From JBJEQG01 sp051881635 (GTDB taxonomy: Bacteria; Bacillota; Clostridia; Oscillospirales; Acutalibacteraceae), in assembly GCA_051881635.1 (NCBI GenBank), contig JBJEQG010000164.1, forward strand, positions 1 through 32,744: DNA of 32,744 nucleotides. The letters run 5' to 3'. Position 1 is the stretch's first letter; each line of letters starts with the position of its first letter. The notes beneath the pieces are model-generated. The model did not search any database, was not told where the DNA came from, and worked only from the letters and a program-made list of their open reading frames with translations. A program made the position numbers and the translations under genes. Positions 15,281 through 23,952 of this stretch are shown in pieces.

Positions 15281-16327
15281 ATGAAACGCTGTATTGCGTG
15301 TTTGGTTATGGCGTTTGCCGCCGTTGCCATAACTTTTTTGTCTATGCTCGGTGTATCCGGTACAAAAAAAGACTATATCAAGTATGTTGAATTTAACCCG
15401 ACTTATCAGGCGTTAAAAGATACACTCAATGCCGATATTGTGTCTCAAAGTGAAAGCATTAAAATCAACTGGATTGATTTATTGGCAATTTTGGCGGCAA
15501 AAAACGGCGGTAGTTTCTCGAATTATAATTCCAAGCAAACTTCTGATTTGGTTGAAGAAATACAGAACGGAACATCAGTATCCGCTTTGGCAAAAGATTT
15601 GAAATATTTTGATTATTACCGTGAAGCATACGGTGCGGTTTTGGACGGTCTTGTCGGTACATATACCGAATACACCCAAAACGAAAATGGTGTTGTGGAG
15701 CAAACTGAAAAATACGGATTAAAAGGCTATTCTCCGATTGCCGCCACTTTTCCGTACAGTCACTATGATGATTTTGGAGCGTCACGCACTTACGGCTATA
15801 CCCGTGAACATTTAGGGCATGATATGATGTGTGCGGTCGGCACACCGATTATTGCGGTTGAGGACGGTATTGTTGAAATCATGGGCTGGAATGAATATGG
15901 CGGCTGGCGAATCGGCATACGCAGCGGAAACGGTCGCCGCTACTATTATTACGCACATCTTCGCCAAAACCGCCCCTATCATTGTGACCTTTACGAGGGA
16001 AAACAAGTCAAAGCGGGCGAGGTTATCGGATATGCAGGGCGTACCGGTTACAGCAAAACCGAAAATGTCAATAATATTGAAACACCACATTTACACTTTG
16101 GCTTGGAATTGATTTTTGACGAATCGCAAAAAGAGTGCGACAATGAAATTTGGGTCAGCCTATATGCCCTCACACGACTTTTAGAGGAACACAAAAGTTC
16201 AACAATCCGTGTTGCGGAAACCAAAGAATTTTATTCTTTATCTCAATCACTTAATCCCTCAAAACAAGAGGAAAGTTCCTCTCAACAATCAGAACAGACC
16301 GGTTCGACAACTTTTCATAAATTTTAA
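15281..16327 (+). CDS. M23 family (LytM-type) metallopeptidase, membrane-anchored or secreted
   Basis: The 348-residue protein has an N-terminal hydrophobic helix (about 5-26) acting as a signal or anchor. A helical region with a repeated YFDYY-type aromatic patch (30-170) precedes an M23 peptidase domain (about 175-300). Zinc ligands are visible: H and D of REHLGHD, then the first His of the PHLHFGLE motif. The AHL after the YYYY run supplies the usual catalytic His. It should cut peptidoglycan cross-bridges or stem peptides outside the membrane. A Ser/Gln-rich tail (about 325-343) ends it. GGAAGGTGATG precedes the ATG. No sporulation genes are adjacent, so a SpoIIQ-like role cannot be claimed. 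Confidence 0.88.
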   Translation: MKRCIACLVMAFAAVAITFLSMLGVSGTKKDYIKYVEFNPTYQALKDTLNADIVSQSESIKINWIDLLAILAAKNGGSFSNYNSKQTSDLVEEIQNGTSVSALAKDLKYFDYYREAYGAVLDGLVGTYTEYTQNENGVVEQTEKYGLKGYSPIAATFPYSHYDDFGASRTYGYTREHLGHDMMCAVGTPIIAVEDGIVEIMGWNEYGGWRIGIRSGNGRRYYYYAHLRQNRPYHCDLYEGKQVKAGEVIGYAGRTGYSKTENVNNIETPHLHFGLELIFDESQKECDNEIWVSLYALTRLLEEHKSSTIRVAETKEFYSLSQSLNPSKQEESSSQQSEQTGSTTFHKF

Positions 16328-16328
16328 A

Positions 16329-16351
16329 AAGGGCGAACCATGTTCGCCCTT
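16329..16351. terminator. Bidirectional terminator
   Basis: A perfect 10-bp stem AAGGGCGAAC/GTTCGCCCTT with a 3-nt loop lies between the convergent M23 and dehydratase genes. The flanking U-tract is short on both sides, so efficiency is uncertain. Confidence 0.7.
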
Positions 16352-16376
16352 ACAAGTTCTATTGAATTTATGTTAT

Positions 16377-17684
16377 TTAACTTTTTAAAACAGATTCATT
16401 TTCCATTTCAGAACCATGTGTCTTTTTCAGGTTTTCTTTGGCAACCGCCAACATCAGCTTAATACGGTTTTCCTGATTAACTCTCGGTGCACCGGGGTCA
16501 TAATCAACCGCTACAATGTTTGCTTGCGGATATTTCTCCTTGATACTTCTCATCATGCCTTTGGCAACAATATGGTTCGGCAAACACCCGAATGGCTGTG
16601 CACAAACAATATTTTCGTAACCGCTTTCGGTCAATTCCATCATTTCCGCCGTCAAAAGCCAGCCTTCACCCATTTTACTGCCATAACCGATTGTCCCTTT
16701 AACCATTTTCTTTGTTTCGGCATAAGCCGTTGGCGGTAAGAAACCATGCTTTTTGGCGTTCTTGATTAAAAGCGACTCCAAATCCGTCAGGTAACTCATC
16801 AAACGCTCCATGACGATTTTTTTTGCTTTACTTCCACCGTACAGACCAATGTCCTCCAAACGGTTATCGACCTTAAACAATGCAAATGCCATAATGCCCG
16901 GAACATTTACCTCACAATCCTGACTGTGCAGAAAATCCTCCAAACAGTTATTCGCCAAATCGCAGTATTTAACATAAATTTCGCCGACAATGCCGACTTT
17001 CACTCTCGGTTTATGGTCTTGTTCCACTTTTTCAAAATCGGCAGCAATTTCGTCCAGATATTTATCCAGTTCGGCCTTTGAACAACCTTTCCCTTTAATC
17101 AGACAATCGGTTAAAGTGGCTGTCCATTTTTGGATTAACGCCTCACATTCACCCTTATTGACTTCATAAGGACGCACCTGATTGTTCAAAAGCATGAGCA
17201 AATCACCGTAAACCAAGCCTGCCACAAAACGGCGAATTAGCGGCAAAGTGATTTTAAAACCGCTGTTTGGCTCTAAACCCGACAAATTCAGGGAAATGAC
17301 AGGTACTTGCGGAAAACCCGCTTTAATCAAAGCCTTTCTCAGCAAATGAATATAGTTTGAGGCACGACAACCGCCGCCCGTTTGCGTAATCATAAGAGCG
17401 GTTTTGTTGACATCGTACTGACCGCTTTGCAAGGCATGGATAAACTGTCCGATAACCAAAAGAGCAGGATAGCAGGTATCATTATGAACATATTTCAATC
17501 CCACCTGTGCAATTTCAGGGCCGTTTGTTTCCAACAATACGGCATGATAACCGTAATGTGTAAACACATTTTTCAAAAGATTAAAATGGATTTTTGCCAT
17601 CATCGGCAGCAGGATTGTATATTCTTTCTTCATCTCTTTCGTAAAGATAATACGCCCTGTCTTATCATACTTCAACTCTGCCAT
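16377..17684 (-). CDS. 2-hydroxyacyl-CoA dehydratase-like protein (HgdB/COG3581 family)
   Basis: The 435-residue protein matches the C-terminal part of the large activase/dehydratase proteins of Clostridia. Blocks such as FTKEMKKEYTILLPMMAKIHF, VHNDTCYPALLVIGQFIHAL, TQTGGGCRASNYI and AQPFGCLPNHIVAKG carry the conserved cysteines expected for [4Fe-4S] binding. GAGAGGAG precedes the ATG with 6-nt spacing. It follows the activase gene on the same strand, so the two form one operon. In many relatives the two are one protein of about 1,400 residues, close to the 966+435 here. The true substrate is unknown, and a role outside amino-acid fermentation is possible. Confidence 0.83.
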   Translation of the reverse strand: MAELKYDKTGRIIFTKEMKKEYTILLPMMAKIHFNLLKNVFTHYGYHAVLLETNGPEIAQVGLKYVHNDTCYPALLVIGQFIHALQSGQYDVNKTALMITQTGGGCRASNYIHLLRKALIKAGFPQVPVISLNLSGLEPNSGFKITLPLIRRFVAGLVYGDLLMLLNNQVRPYEVNKGECEALIQKWTATLTDCLIKGKGCSKAELDKYLDEIAADFEKVEQDHKPRVKVGIVGEIYVKYCDLANNCLEDFLHSQDCEVNVPGIMAFALFKVDNRLEDIGLYGGSKAKKIVMERLMSYLTDLESLLIKNAKKHGFLPPTAYAETKKMVKGTIGYGSKMGEGWLLTAEMMELTESGYENIVCAQPFGCLPNHIVAKGMMRSIKEKYPQANIVAVDYDPGAPRVNQENRIKLMLAVAKENLKKTHGSEMENESVLKS

Positions 17685-17707
17685 AAAACGCTCCTCTCTT
17701 TTAGTCA

Positions 17708-17802
17708 GGGGCGTTGCCCCCGAACCCCCACCAAAGGCTCTGCCTTTGGAAACCGCAAAAGGGTTTAAAACCCTTTTGAAACCCGTCTTTTTGGGTATAG
17801 GG
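17708..17802. repeat. Multi-hairpin intergenic repeat, copy B (activase-dehydratase junction)
   Basis: The same modules and order as copy A: GGGGC/GCCCC (17708-17720), CCAAAGGC/GCCTTTGG (17731-17749) and CAAAAGGG/CCCTTTTG (17756-17778), then ACCCGTCTTTTTGGG. The third loop is TTTAAAA instead of ACTGCGT, while the stem arms are unchanged. It fills nearly all of the 124-nt gap. Confidence 0.85.
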
Positions 17803-17808
17803 ATATAA

Positions 17809-20709
17809 TTATGAATTATCCTCGATTGCCGCCAAAAGACTTCTCAAACGAATTTTAACCGCTCCAAGATTTGTGATTTCGTCAATTTTGATTTGTGTGT
17901 AAATCTTATTGTTTTCTTCCAAGATTGCACGCACCTCATCTGTTGTAATGGCATCAACACCGCAGCCGAAAGAAACAAGTTGTACAAGGTTCATATCTTT
18001 TCGGGTTGATACATAGTGAGCTGCCGCATACATACGGGAATGATAGGTCCATTGGTTCAAAACTTTTGTTCGGAACTTTTCGGCACAGTCACTCACGCAG
18101 TCCTCAGATACAATCGCCACACCCAAACCCGTCATCAAACGGTCAATACCGTGATTGATTTCAGGGTCAACATGATACGGTCTGCCGGCTAAAACAATGA
18201 TTTCTTTTCCTGCCGCCTCAGCACGGGCAATAATATCGTTGCCGTATTCATGAATTTTCTGCAAGTATGCATTATACTCTTTATAAGCACAATCGGCGGC
18301 ATGACGCACTTCTTTGAGCGTAAAATCTCCAAAGTATTTTTGCAGATGTTCCAACATCTTTTTCGGGAAATCCTTTGGACGGTGAATACCGACATATTCG
18401 TTGAAAAATTTTATCTTTGCCGTTGCTTTCATGTTGGCATGGATAACCTCAGGATAATATGCAACAACAGGACAATTATAATGATTATCGCCCATGCCCT
18501 CATCAAAATTGTAGGACATACACGGATAGAAAATGGCATCTATTCCCTGGTCCAAAAGATATTGCACATGACCATGCATCAATTTTGCGGGGAAACAAAC
18601 GGTATCGGACGGAATGGTTTGCTGTCCGCTGATATACAGTTTACGGTTTGAGAATGGCGAACATATAACCTCAAAGCCCAATTCCGTTAAAAATGTATGC
18701 CAAAAAGGGAGCAATTCAAACATATTCAAACCCATTGGAATACCGATTTTTCCTCTTTTGCCCTCTTTCGGCTTGTACTCCAAAAGCAACTTACGCTTAT
18801 AAGCATAAATATTAAAGCTCTCGTCAGGCTCTTTTTTCGTAATCGGACGCTCACAGCGATTACCTGCAATAAAACGCCGTCCGTCCGAAAATGTATTGAC
18901 CGTCAAACGACAGTGATTGTTACAGCCGTTGCAAGTGATTGGTTTAATTTCATGTTTAAATTCTTTTAGTTTATCCTTACCAATTAAGGTGCTTGTGCCT
19001 TTGCTTTTGGACTGTGCATATAATGCCGCACCGTAAGCCCCCATTAAGCCCGCAATATTGGGACGGACAACCTCTGTTCCCATTTCCTTTTCAAATGCTC
19101 TCAAAACGGCATCGTTCAAAAATGTGCCGCCCTGTACGACAACACGCTTGCCGAGTTCATTTGGCGAGGACGCACGGATAACTTTATATAGAGCGTTCTT
19201 GACAACACTGATAGACAAGCCTGCCGAAATATCCTCAATCGTTGCACCGTCCTTTTGAGCCTGTTTAACGGAGGAGTTCATAAAGACTGTACATCTTGAA
19301 CCCAAATCCACAGGCTGTTTGGCAAGCAGACCGATTTTGGAAAATTCCTGTACGGAATATCCGAGAGCATTGGCAAAAGTTTGGAGGAATGAACCACACC
19401 CCGAAGAACACGCCTCGTTGAGGAAAATATTATCAATCGCACCGTTGCGGATTTTAAAGCATTTAATATCCTGTCCGCCAATGTCAATAATAAACTCAAC
19501 ATCGGGCATAAAGTTTTTGGCGGCGGTAAAGTGGGCAATCGTTTCTACCAGACCATAATCCACATCAAAAGCATTTCGCACAATTTCCTCGCCGTAACCC
19601 GTAACGGCTGAACCGACAATTTGAATATCGGGATTGATTTCATACAGTTTCAAAAGGAAATCACGGATAAGCGGTACGGGATTACCGCTATTAGACTGAT
19701 AGGAGGAGTAAAGGATTTCCTTATCCTCACCGATAACAACACCTTTAACTGTGGTTGAACCCGCATCAATGCCGATTGTAACCTTGCCTTTATAATCTTC
19801 CAAAGTGCCTTGTTTTACAGAAGCGGCGGCGTGTCTTTTTTGGAAAGCGTCCAATGCCTCCTGATTTTCAAAAAGCGGTTTATTGTAGGCAAAGTTTCCG
19901 CCACCCTTATAATGACGCACACCTTCAATCAGCTTTTTGAAATCCACTTCCTTTTCGGCACACAATGCCGCACCCAAAGCAACATAAGAAAGCGAATGTT
20001 CAGGACAAACGCCTTTGGTTTTCAAAGTTTTGTCAAAGCCTTCTCTCAACTGTGACATAAAGGTTAAAGGACCGCCCAAGTAAACAATATTGCCTTTAAT
20101 TTCACGCCCCTGTGCCAAACCGGCAATCGTTTGGTTTACAACCGCCATAAAAATACTTTCTGCAACATCACTTTTTCTTGCTCCCTGATTTAAAAGCGGT
20201 TGTATATCCGTTTTAGCAAAAACGCCGCAGCGTGACGCAATCGTATAAGTTTTTTCGTGCTGTTTAGCAAGGTCGTTCATTTCCTCCAACGGAACATTCA
20301 GCAAATTTGACATTTGGTCGATAAATGCACCCGTACCGCCGGCACATGAGCCGTTCATACGCACTTCCACTCCGCCCGACAGAAACAGAATTTTTGCGTC
20401 CTCACCGCCCAACTCAATAATAACATCTGTATTTGGCAGAAAAGTATTGGCGGCAACACGGGTGGCATAAACTTCCTGTACGAAATCCATACCGCAACGG
20501 TCGGCAACACCCATGCCTGCCGAACCTGACATGGCAGCATAGACTTTCTCCTGTTTTGGGAGTTTCTCAGCAACTTTTTCCAAAATATCGGCAACCTTAT
20601 CGGTAATTCTTGAATAATGCCGCTCATAGGTTTCATATAAAATTTTTGTGCCGTCCAAAACGACACATTTAACTGTGGTAGAACCAATATCCAAACCAAC
20701 TCTCAGCAC
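17809..20709 (-). CDS. Acyl-CoA dehydratase activase, tandem BadF/HgdC ATPase plus DUF2229
   Basis: The 966-residue protein has two ASKHA ATPase domains (about 2-260 and 309-565). Each starts with a phosphate-binding loop (LDIGSTTVK and IDAGSTTVK) and carries the [4Fe-4S] cysteines: C122 in GSCAGGTG and C161 in the first, and C434/C438 with C473 in the second. A DUF2229-type region (about 585-960) begins with C593-x2-C596-x3-C600. Such activases use ATP to inject an electron into a 2-hydroxyacyl-CoA dehydratase. Start is GTG 20709, with GAGGGGAG 9 nt upstream. The partner gene follows after repeat copy B. A promoter, TTAACA (20773-20778) and TAATAT (20751-20756), lies upstream. It is extremely oxygen-sensitive if it behaves like HgdC. 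Confidence 0.88.
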   Translation of the reverse strand: MLRVGLDIGSTTVKCVVLDGTKILYETYERHYSRITDKVADILEKVAEKLPKQEKVYAAMSGSAGMGVADRCGMDFVQEVYATRVAANTFLPNTDVIIELGGEDAKILFLSGGVEVRMNGSCAGGTGAFIDQMSNLLNVPLEEMNDLAKQHEKTYTIASRCGVFAKTDIQPLLNQGARKSDVAESIFMAVVNQTIAGLAQGREIKGNIVYLGGPLTFMSQLREGFDKTLKTKGVCPEHSLSYVALGAALCAEKEVDFKKLIEGVRHYKGGGNFAYNKPLFENQEALDAFQKRHAAASVKQGTLEDYKGKVTIGIDAGSTTVKGVVIGEDKEILYSSYQSNSGNPVPLIRDFLLKLYEINPDIQIVGSAVTGYGEEIVRNAFDVDYGLVETIAHFTAAKNFMPDVEFIIDIGGQDIKCFKIRNGAIDNIFLNEACSSGCGSFLQTFANALGYSVQEFSKIGLLAKQPVDLGSRCTVFMNSSVKQAQKDGATIEDISAGLSISVVKNALYKVIRASSPNELGKRVVVQGGTFLNDAVLRAFEKEMGTEVVRPNIAGLMGAYGAALYAQSKSKGTSTLIGKDKLKEFKHEIKPITCNGCNNHCRLTVNTFSDGRRFIAGNRCERPITKKEPDESFNIYAYKRKLLLEYKPKEGKRGKIGIPMGLNMFELLPFWHTFLTELGFEVICSPFSNRKLYISGQQTIPSDTVCFPAKLMHGHVQYLLDQGIDAIFYPCMSYNFDEGMGDNHYNCPVVAYYPEVIHANMKATAKIKFFNEYVGIHRPKDFPKKMLEHLQKYFGDFTLKEVRHAADCAYKEYNAYLQKIHEYGNDIIARAEAAGKEIIVLAGRPYHVDPEINHGIDRLMTGLGVAIVSEDCVSDCAEKFRTKVLNQWTYHSRMYAAAHYVSTRKDMNLVQLVSFGCGVDAITTDEVRAILEENNKIYTQIKIDEITNLGAVKIRLRSLLAAIEDNS

Positions 20710-20726
20710 TCTTTTTTTCTCCCCTC

Positions 20727-20778
20727 AACAAGTTCGATGTTTATCTTTTTATATTAGAGCTATTCGATAACTTGTTAA
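20727..20778 (-). promoter_or_regulatory. Promoter of the activase operon flanked by an inverted repeat
   Basis: TTAACA and TAATAT (minus strand) have a 16-nt spacer. Arms AACAAGTTCGA (20727-20737) and TCGATAACTTGTT (20764-20776) are complementary except for a 2-nt insertion. One arm overlaps the -35 and the other lies near the ribosome binding site, so a DNA operator is more likely than an RNA hairpin. Confidence 0.5.
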
Positions 20779-20794
20779 AAATTAAAGTTCAGGT

Positions 20795-20880
20795 CAAGCC
20801 TTGCCCGTAGCACGGGCGGGCATTAAGGCTTGCAGGGTTCAGGAACAGCGTCCCTGATAGGGGTTCGGGGGCAAAGCCCC
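20795..20880. repeat. Hairpin-rich intergenic repeat, copy C (variant, inverted)
   Basis: A two-tier hairpin: outer CAAGCCTT (20795-20802)/AAGGCTTG (20825-20832), inner GCCCG (20803-20807)/CGGGC (20813-20817). Next comes TCAGGAAC/GTCCCTGA with one mismatch, then GGGGTTC and the hairpin GGGGC/GCCCC (20868-20880). The last part is the reverse complement of the start of copies A and B. The surrounding 475-nt gap (20710-21184) otherwise holds two divergent promoters and no gene that I can see. Confidence 0.7.
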
Positions 20881-21059
20881 TGAATTTTATCGAATAAATA
20901 TAATATAAAGGGGAATTTTCCCCGATAACAAACTGTCATTTTTCGTCCTTTACAGACAACTGTACAAGTATTATAAACCAATATCAAAGTGTTTTAATTC
21001 TCTTAATGAACAATAAATATGAAATTGACATGATTTCATGACCATTTTTTTGTATGCTA

Positions 21060-21088
21060 TTGAAAATCACGCTGTTTTGTACTATTAT
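21060..21088 (+). promoter_or_regulatory. Promoter of the membrane 4,6-dehydratase gene
   Basis: TTGAAA (21060-21065) and TATTAT (21083-21088) are separated by 17 nt. This gives a leader of roughly 90 nt before the ATG at 21185. Confidence 0.6.
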
Positions 21089-21184
21089 TATGTTTAGAGT
21101 TCTTTTATTTTTCTTTTGATAATTACAAAATACAGTTTTAGACAATTTCAATACTACATTTCATTTATTTGAGGTCTGTCAATT

Positions 21185-23053
21185 ATGTATAAACTATTTA
21201 ATAAAATAAAAAAATTCAGACGCTTAACATTATTTCTGGCGGATTTCTTACTTTGGAATTTTGCCTATTATATTTCTTTCGCCGTTAACAATGAAAGTTT
21301 CAATCTTCAAGGCAGTGAAGCATCTTTCCTGTGGGGACTTCTTATTGTGAATATCTGCTTTTCAAGTATATTTTGGGCATTCCGTCTGTATAACAGCCTT
21401 TGGCGGTATGCTGATATAGAGGACTTTTTCTATGCCTGTATTGCGTCCCTGACCGCAAATTTGGTCTTTATGAGCATTACATTACTTATCGGTGATGAAC
21501 AAAACCACCTCAATTTCGGTCCTCGAATTTATGTTACATTTGCCTTGATGTCTACCCTTTTTGTTTTTCTGTTCCGTATTGTGTACCGACTAAACAAAAT
21601 TTTGGAAAGACGGAATTTAGCAAGCCATGCACGGCGGCGTTTGCTGATTGTCGGCGGCGGTGAAGGGGCTGTATCGGTTCTGAGCGAACTTGCCAAAACC
21701 CCGACAAATGAATATATCCCCATTTGTATTGTTGATGATGACAAGGAAAAAGTCGGCCGCCGCATATCGGGTGTTAAAGTTGAGGGAACAACCTATGAAA
21801 TCCCGGAAATCTGTGAACGCCTGAATATTGAGGTCATTCTGTTTACGATTTCTCAAATCAGTGTTGTTGACAAACGCCGTATTTTGGATATTTGCTCCAA
21901 AACACATTTGGAAGTTAAGATTATTCCGAATGTCTATGACCTTTTAACCTCCGGTGTTCCGATTACATCTTCAATTCGGCAAGTTGAGGTTGATGACCTT
22001 TTGGGGCGTGAGCCTGTCATTTTCGACACCGAAAAAAGCGGCGGCTATTTGAAAAATCAAGTAGTTTTGGTTACAGGCGGCGGCGGTTCAATCGGCTCGG
22101 AGCTTTGCCGTCAAATCGCCCGTGTTGAACCCAAAAAGCTGATTATTTTGGATATTTACGAAAATAATGCCTATGAAATTCAACAGGAACTCAAACGCAA
22201 ATATGGTGACAAATTAAATTTCTGTGTAGAAATTGCCTCTGTGCGTGACAAAGTAAAACTTGAAAGCGTCTTTCAGCGTGAAAACATTGATGTTATTTTT
22301 CATGCCGCCGCCCACAAACATGTGCCGCTCATGGAAACAAATCCTGAGGAAGCTATAAAAAACAATGTTTTCGGTACGCTCAATTTGGTACGCCTGGCAG
22401 ATAAGTATCACATCAAGGATTTTGTTCAAATTTCCACAGACAAAGCCGTTAATCCTACCAATATTATGGGTGCAACCAAACGCATTTGTGAAATGATTAT
22501 CCAAACAATGGATAAAAACAGTGAAACACGCTTTGTTGCGGTGCGTTTCGGAAATGTTCTCGGCTCTAACGGTTCTGTTATTCCGCTTTTTAAGGAGCAA
22601 ATCCGTGCAGGCGGTCCCGTAACTGTAACCCACCCTGATATTATCCGCTATTTCATGACCATTCCCGAAGCAGTATCATTGGTCTTAACGGCAGGCAGTT
22701 TGGCAAAAGGCGGTGAAATTTTCGTTTTGGATATGGGTGAACCCGTCAAAATTTTAACCCTTGCTGAAAATCTGATTCGTCTTTCAGGTTTCCGACCAAA
22801 TGAGGATATTAAAATTGAATACACAGGCTTACGCCCCGGCGAAAAACTCTATGAAGAATTGCTTTTGGACGAGGAAGGCATTACAAAAACCGACAACGAA
22901 AAAATCTACATTGGCAAACCGATTGATATTGATATTCCATCTTTCCAAAAGCACTTAGAGGAATTGTACTATGCCGCTCGGCACAACGACAAAGAGAAAG
23001 TTGAACAGCTTATTGCCGCTACCGTCCCTACTTTTAAACATCTTAAACACTAA
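21185..23053 (+). CDS. Membrane nucleoside-diphosphate-sugar 4,6-dehydratase (CapD/PglF/WbpM type)
   Basis: The 622-residue protein has four N-terminal transmembrane helices (about 12-35, 48-68, 80-102, 113-133) and a first Rossmann-like domain (LLIVGGGEGA, 153-162). A catalytic short-chain dehydrogenase domain follows, with NAD motif TGGGGSIG (297-304), HAAAHKHVP (373-381) and STDKAVNP (417-424). The usual YxxxK is replaced by MxxxK (M428, K432), as is normal for this UDP-GlcNAc 4,6-dehydratase group. It makes UDP-4-keto-6-deoxy sugars for surface polysaccharide or glycoprotein glycans. It stands alone with its own promoter and terminator; glycan assembly genes lie elsewhere in the window but not beside it. 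Confidence 0.92.
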   Translation: MYKLFNKIKKFRRLTLFLADFLLWNFAYYISFAVNNESFNLQGSEASFLWGLLIVNICFSSIFWAFRLYNSLWRYADIEDFFYACIASLTANLVFMSITLLIGDEQNHLNFGPRIYVTFALMSTLFVFLFRIVYRLNKILERRNLASHARRRLLIVGGGEGAVSVLSELAKTPTNEYIPICIVDDDKEKVGRRISGVKVEGTTYEIPEICERLNIEVILFTISQISVVDKRRILDICSKTHLEVKIIPNVYDLLTSGVPITSSIRQVEVDDLLGREPVIFDTEKSGGYLKNQVVLVTGGGGSIGSELCRQIARVEPKKLIILDIYENNAYEIQQELKRKYGDKLNFCVEIASVRDKVKLESVFQRENIDVIFHAAAHKHVPLMETNPEEAIKNNVFGTLNLVRLADKYHIKDFVQISTDKAVNPTNIMGATKRICEMIIQTMDKNSETRFVAVRFGNVLGSNGSVIPLFKEQIRAGGPVTVTHPDIIRYFMTIPEAVSLVLTAGSLAKGGEIFVLDMGEPVKILTLAENLIRLSGFRPNEDIKIEYTGLRPGEKLYEELLLDEEGITKTDNEKIYIGKPIDIDIPSFQKHLEELYYAARHNDKEKVEQLIAATVPTFKHLKH

Positions 23054-23077
23054 CCCGAAAAACCTACATTATATAAG

Positions 23078-23110
23078 GCTGTTTTTCGTAAGAAAAACAG
23101 CTTTTTCTTT
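23078..23110 (+). terminator. Terminator after the 4,6-dehydratase gene
   Basis: A perfect 10-bp stem GCTGTTTTTC/GAAAAACAGC (23078-23087 with 23092-23101) has a GTAA loop and is followed by TTTTTCTTTT. Confidence 0.9.
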
Positions 23111-23203
23111 TATATAAGAGCTGGATTTCCATGTTATTTTAATACTTGCCTTTTATAATGGAATTAAAGTAAAATATAAGTAAAGCAATGTGAGGTGAGA
23201 ATT

Positions 23204-23932
23204 ATGCCTATACAAACCTTTAAGCGGTATGAAAAGAAATTTATCATTACCGCCGAACAAAAACAGCGTCTAATGTCACGCCTTGCCCCCTATATGGAAT
23301 ACGATGCCTATTGTGTCGGCGATAAAGATTATACTGTCTATAATGTTTATTTTGATACCGCACACAACGATGTTGTTCGTCGCTCCAATCAAAAACCTTA
23401 CTATAAGGAAAAACTCCGTTTACGAAGTTACACGATTAACCCCCAAAATGATACAAAGGTCTTTTTGGAAATCAAAAAGAAAGTTGGCGGTATCGTCAAC
23501 AAACGCCGTATTGTTATTTCCTATGCCGATGTCATAAATCTTTTGCAAAACGGTATTCAACCAAAACTTGACGGTATTCAAAACCAAATTCTACATGAAA
23601 TTTTGTACTATATAAAAATTCACCCGATTGAAACAGCAATGTTTCTTCGCTATGACCGCACTGCCTTATTCTGTAAAAATGACCATAATCTCCGCATTAC
23701 TTTTGATTCAAATCTTAAAGCACATCATACTAACTCACTTTTAAATACACCTGATGACGGGGCATGGATTTTGGAAACTGACCGCCGAATTATGGAGGTT
23801 AAAGTCCCCGAAGCGTTTCCGATATGGCTTGCCGCAATACTTTCTGAGGAAAAAATATATAGTGGCAGTTTTTCCAAATTCGGACAAAACTATCAAAATC
23901 AACTCCAAAATCTAAAATGCACCGCCAAATAA
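23204..23932 (+). CDS. VTC-domain protein (polyphosphate polymerase domain)
   Basis: The protein has 242 residues from ATG 23204, with GAGGTGAG upstream; the in-frame GTG 23195 is part of that site. A single VTC domain fills it. Tunnel-type basic and acidic motifs are visible: KRYEKKF at the start, YYKEKLRLRSY, FLEIKKKVGG with NKRRI, MFLRYDRTALF, LRITFDSNL, MEVKVPEAFP and the closing SFSKFGQNY. In eukaryotes this fold (Vtc4) makes polyphosphate from ATP. Bacterial copies are annotated by homology, and their activity here is not proven. TATAAT at 23154-23159 is a likely -10. The gene is followed closely by a DUF4956 membrane protein, a common pairing. No PHO box is visible upstream. Confidence 0.88.
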   Translation: MPIQTFKRYEKKFIITAEQKQRLMSRLAPYMEYDAYCVGDKDYTVYNVYFDTAHNDVVRRSNQKPYYKEKLRLRSYTINPQNDTKVFLEIKKKVGGIVNKRRIVISYADVINLLQNGIQPKLDGIQNQILHEILYYIKIHPIETAMFLRYDRTALFCKNDHNLRITFDSNLKAHHTNSLLNTPDDGAWILETDRRIMEVKVPEAFPIWLAAILSEEKIYSGSFSKFGQNYQNQLQNLKCTAK

Positions 23933-23952
23933 AACGGAAAGGAAACGGAAAA

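Noticed and set aside
11501..17802. Repeats A and B as part of a CRISPR array
   Set aside because: They are single, palindromic and 6 kb apart, without spacers or cas genes.
20769..20790. Rex-like redox operator (TTGTTAA) upstream of the activase operon
   Set aside because: Only one half-site matches; the expected second half TTAACAA is missing.
21025..21058. TTGACA with TATGCT as the promoter of the 4,6-dehydratase
   Set aside because: The spacer is 22 nt, too long; TTGAAA-17-TATTAT at 21060-21088 is better.
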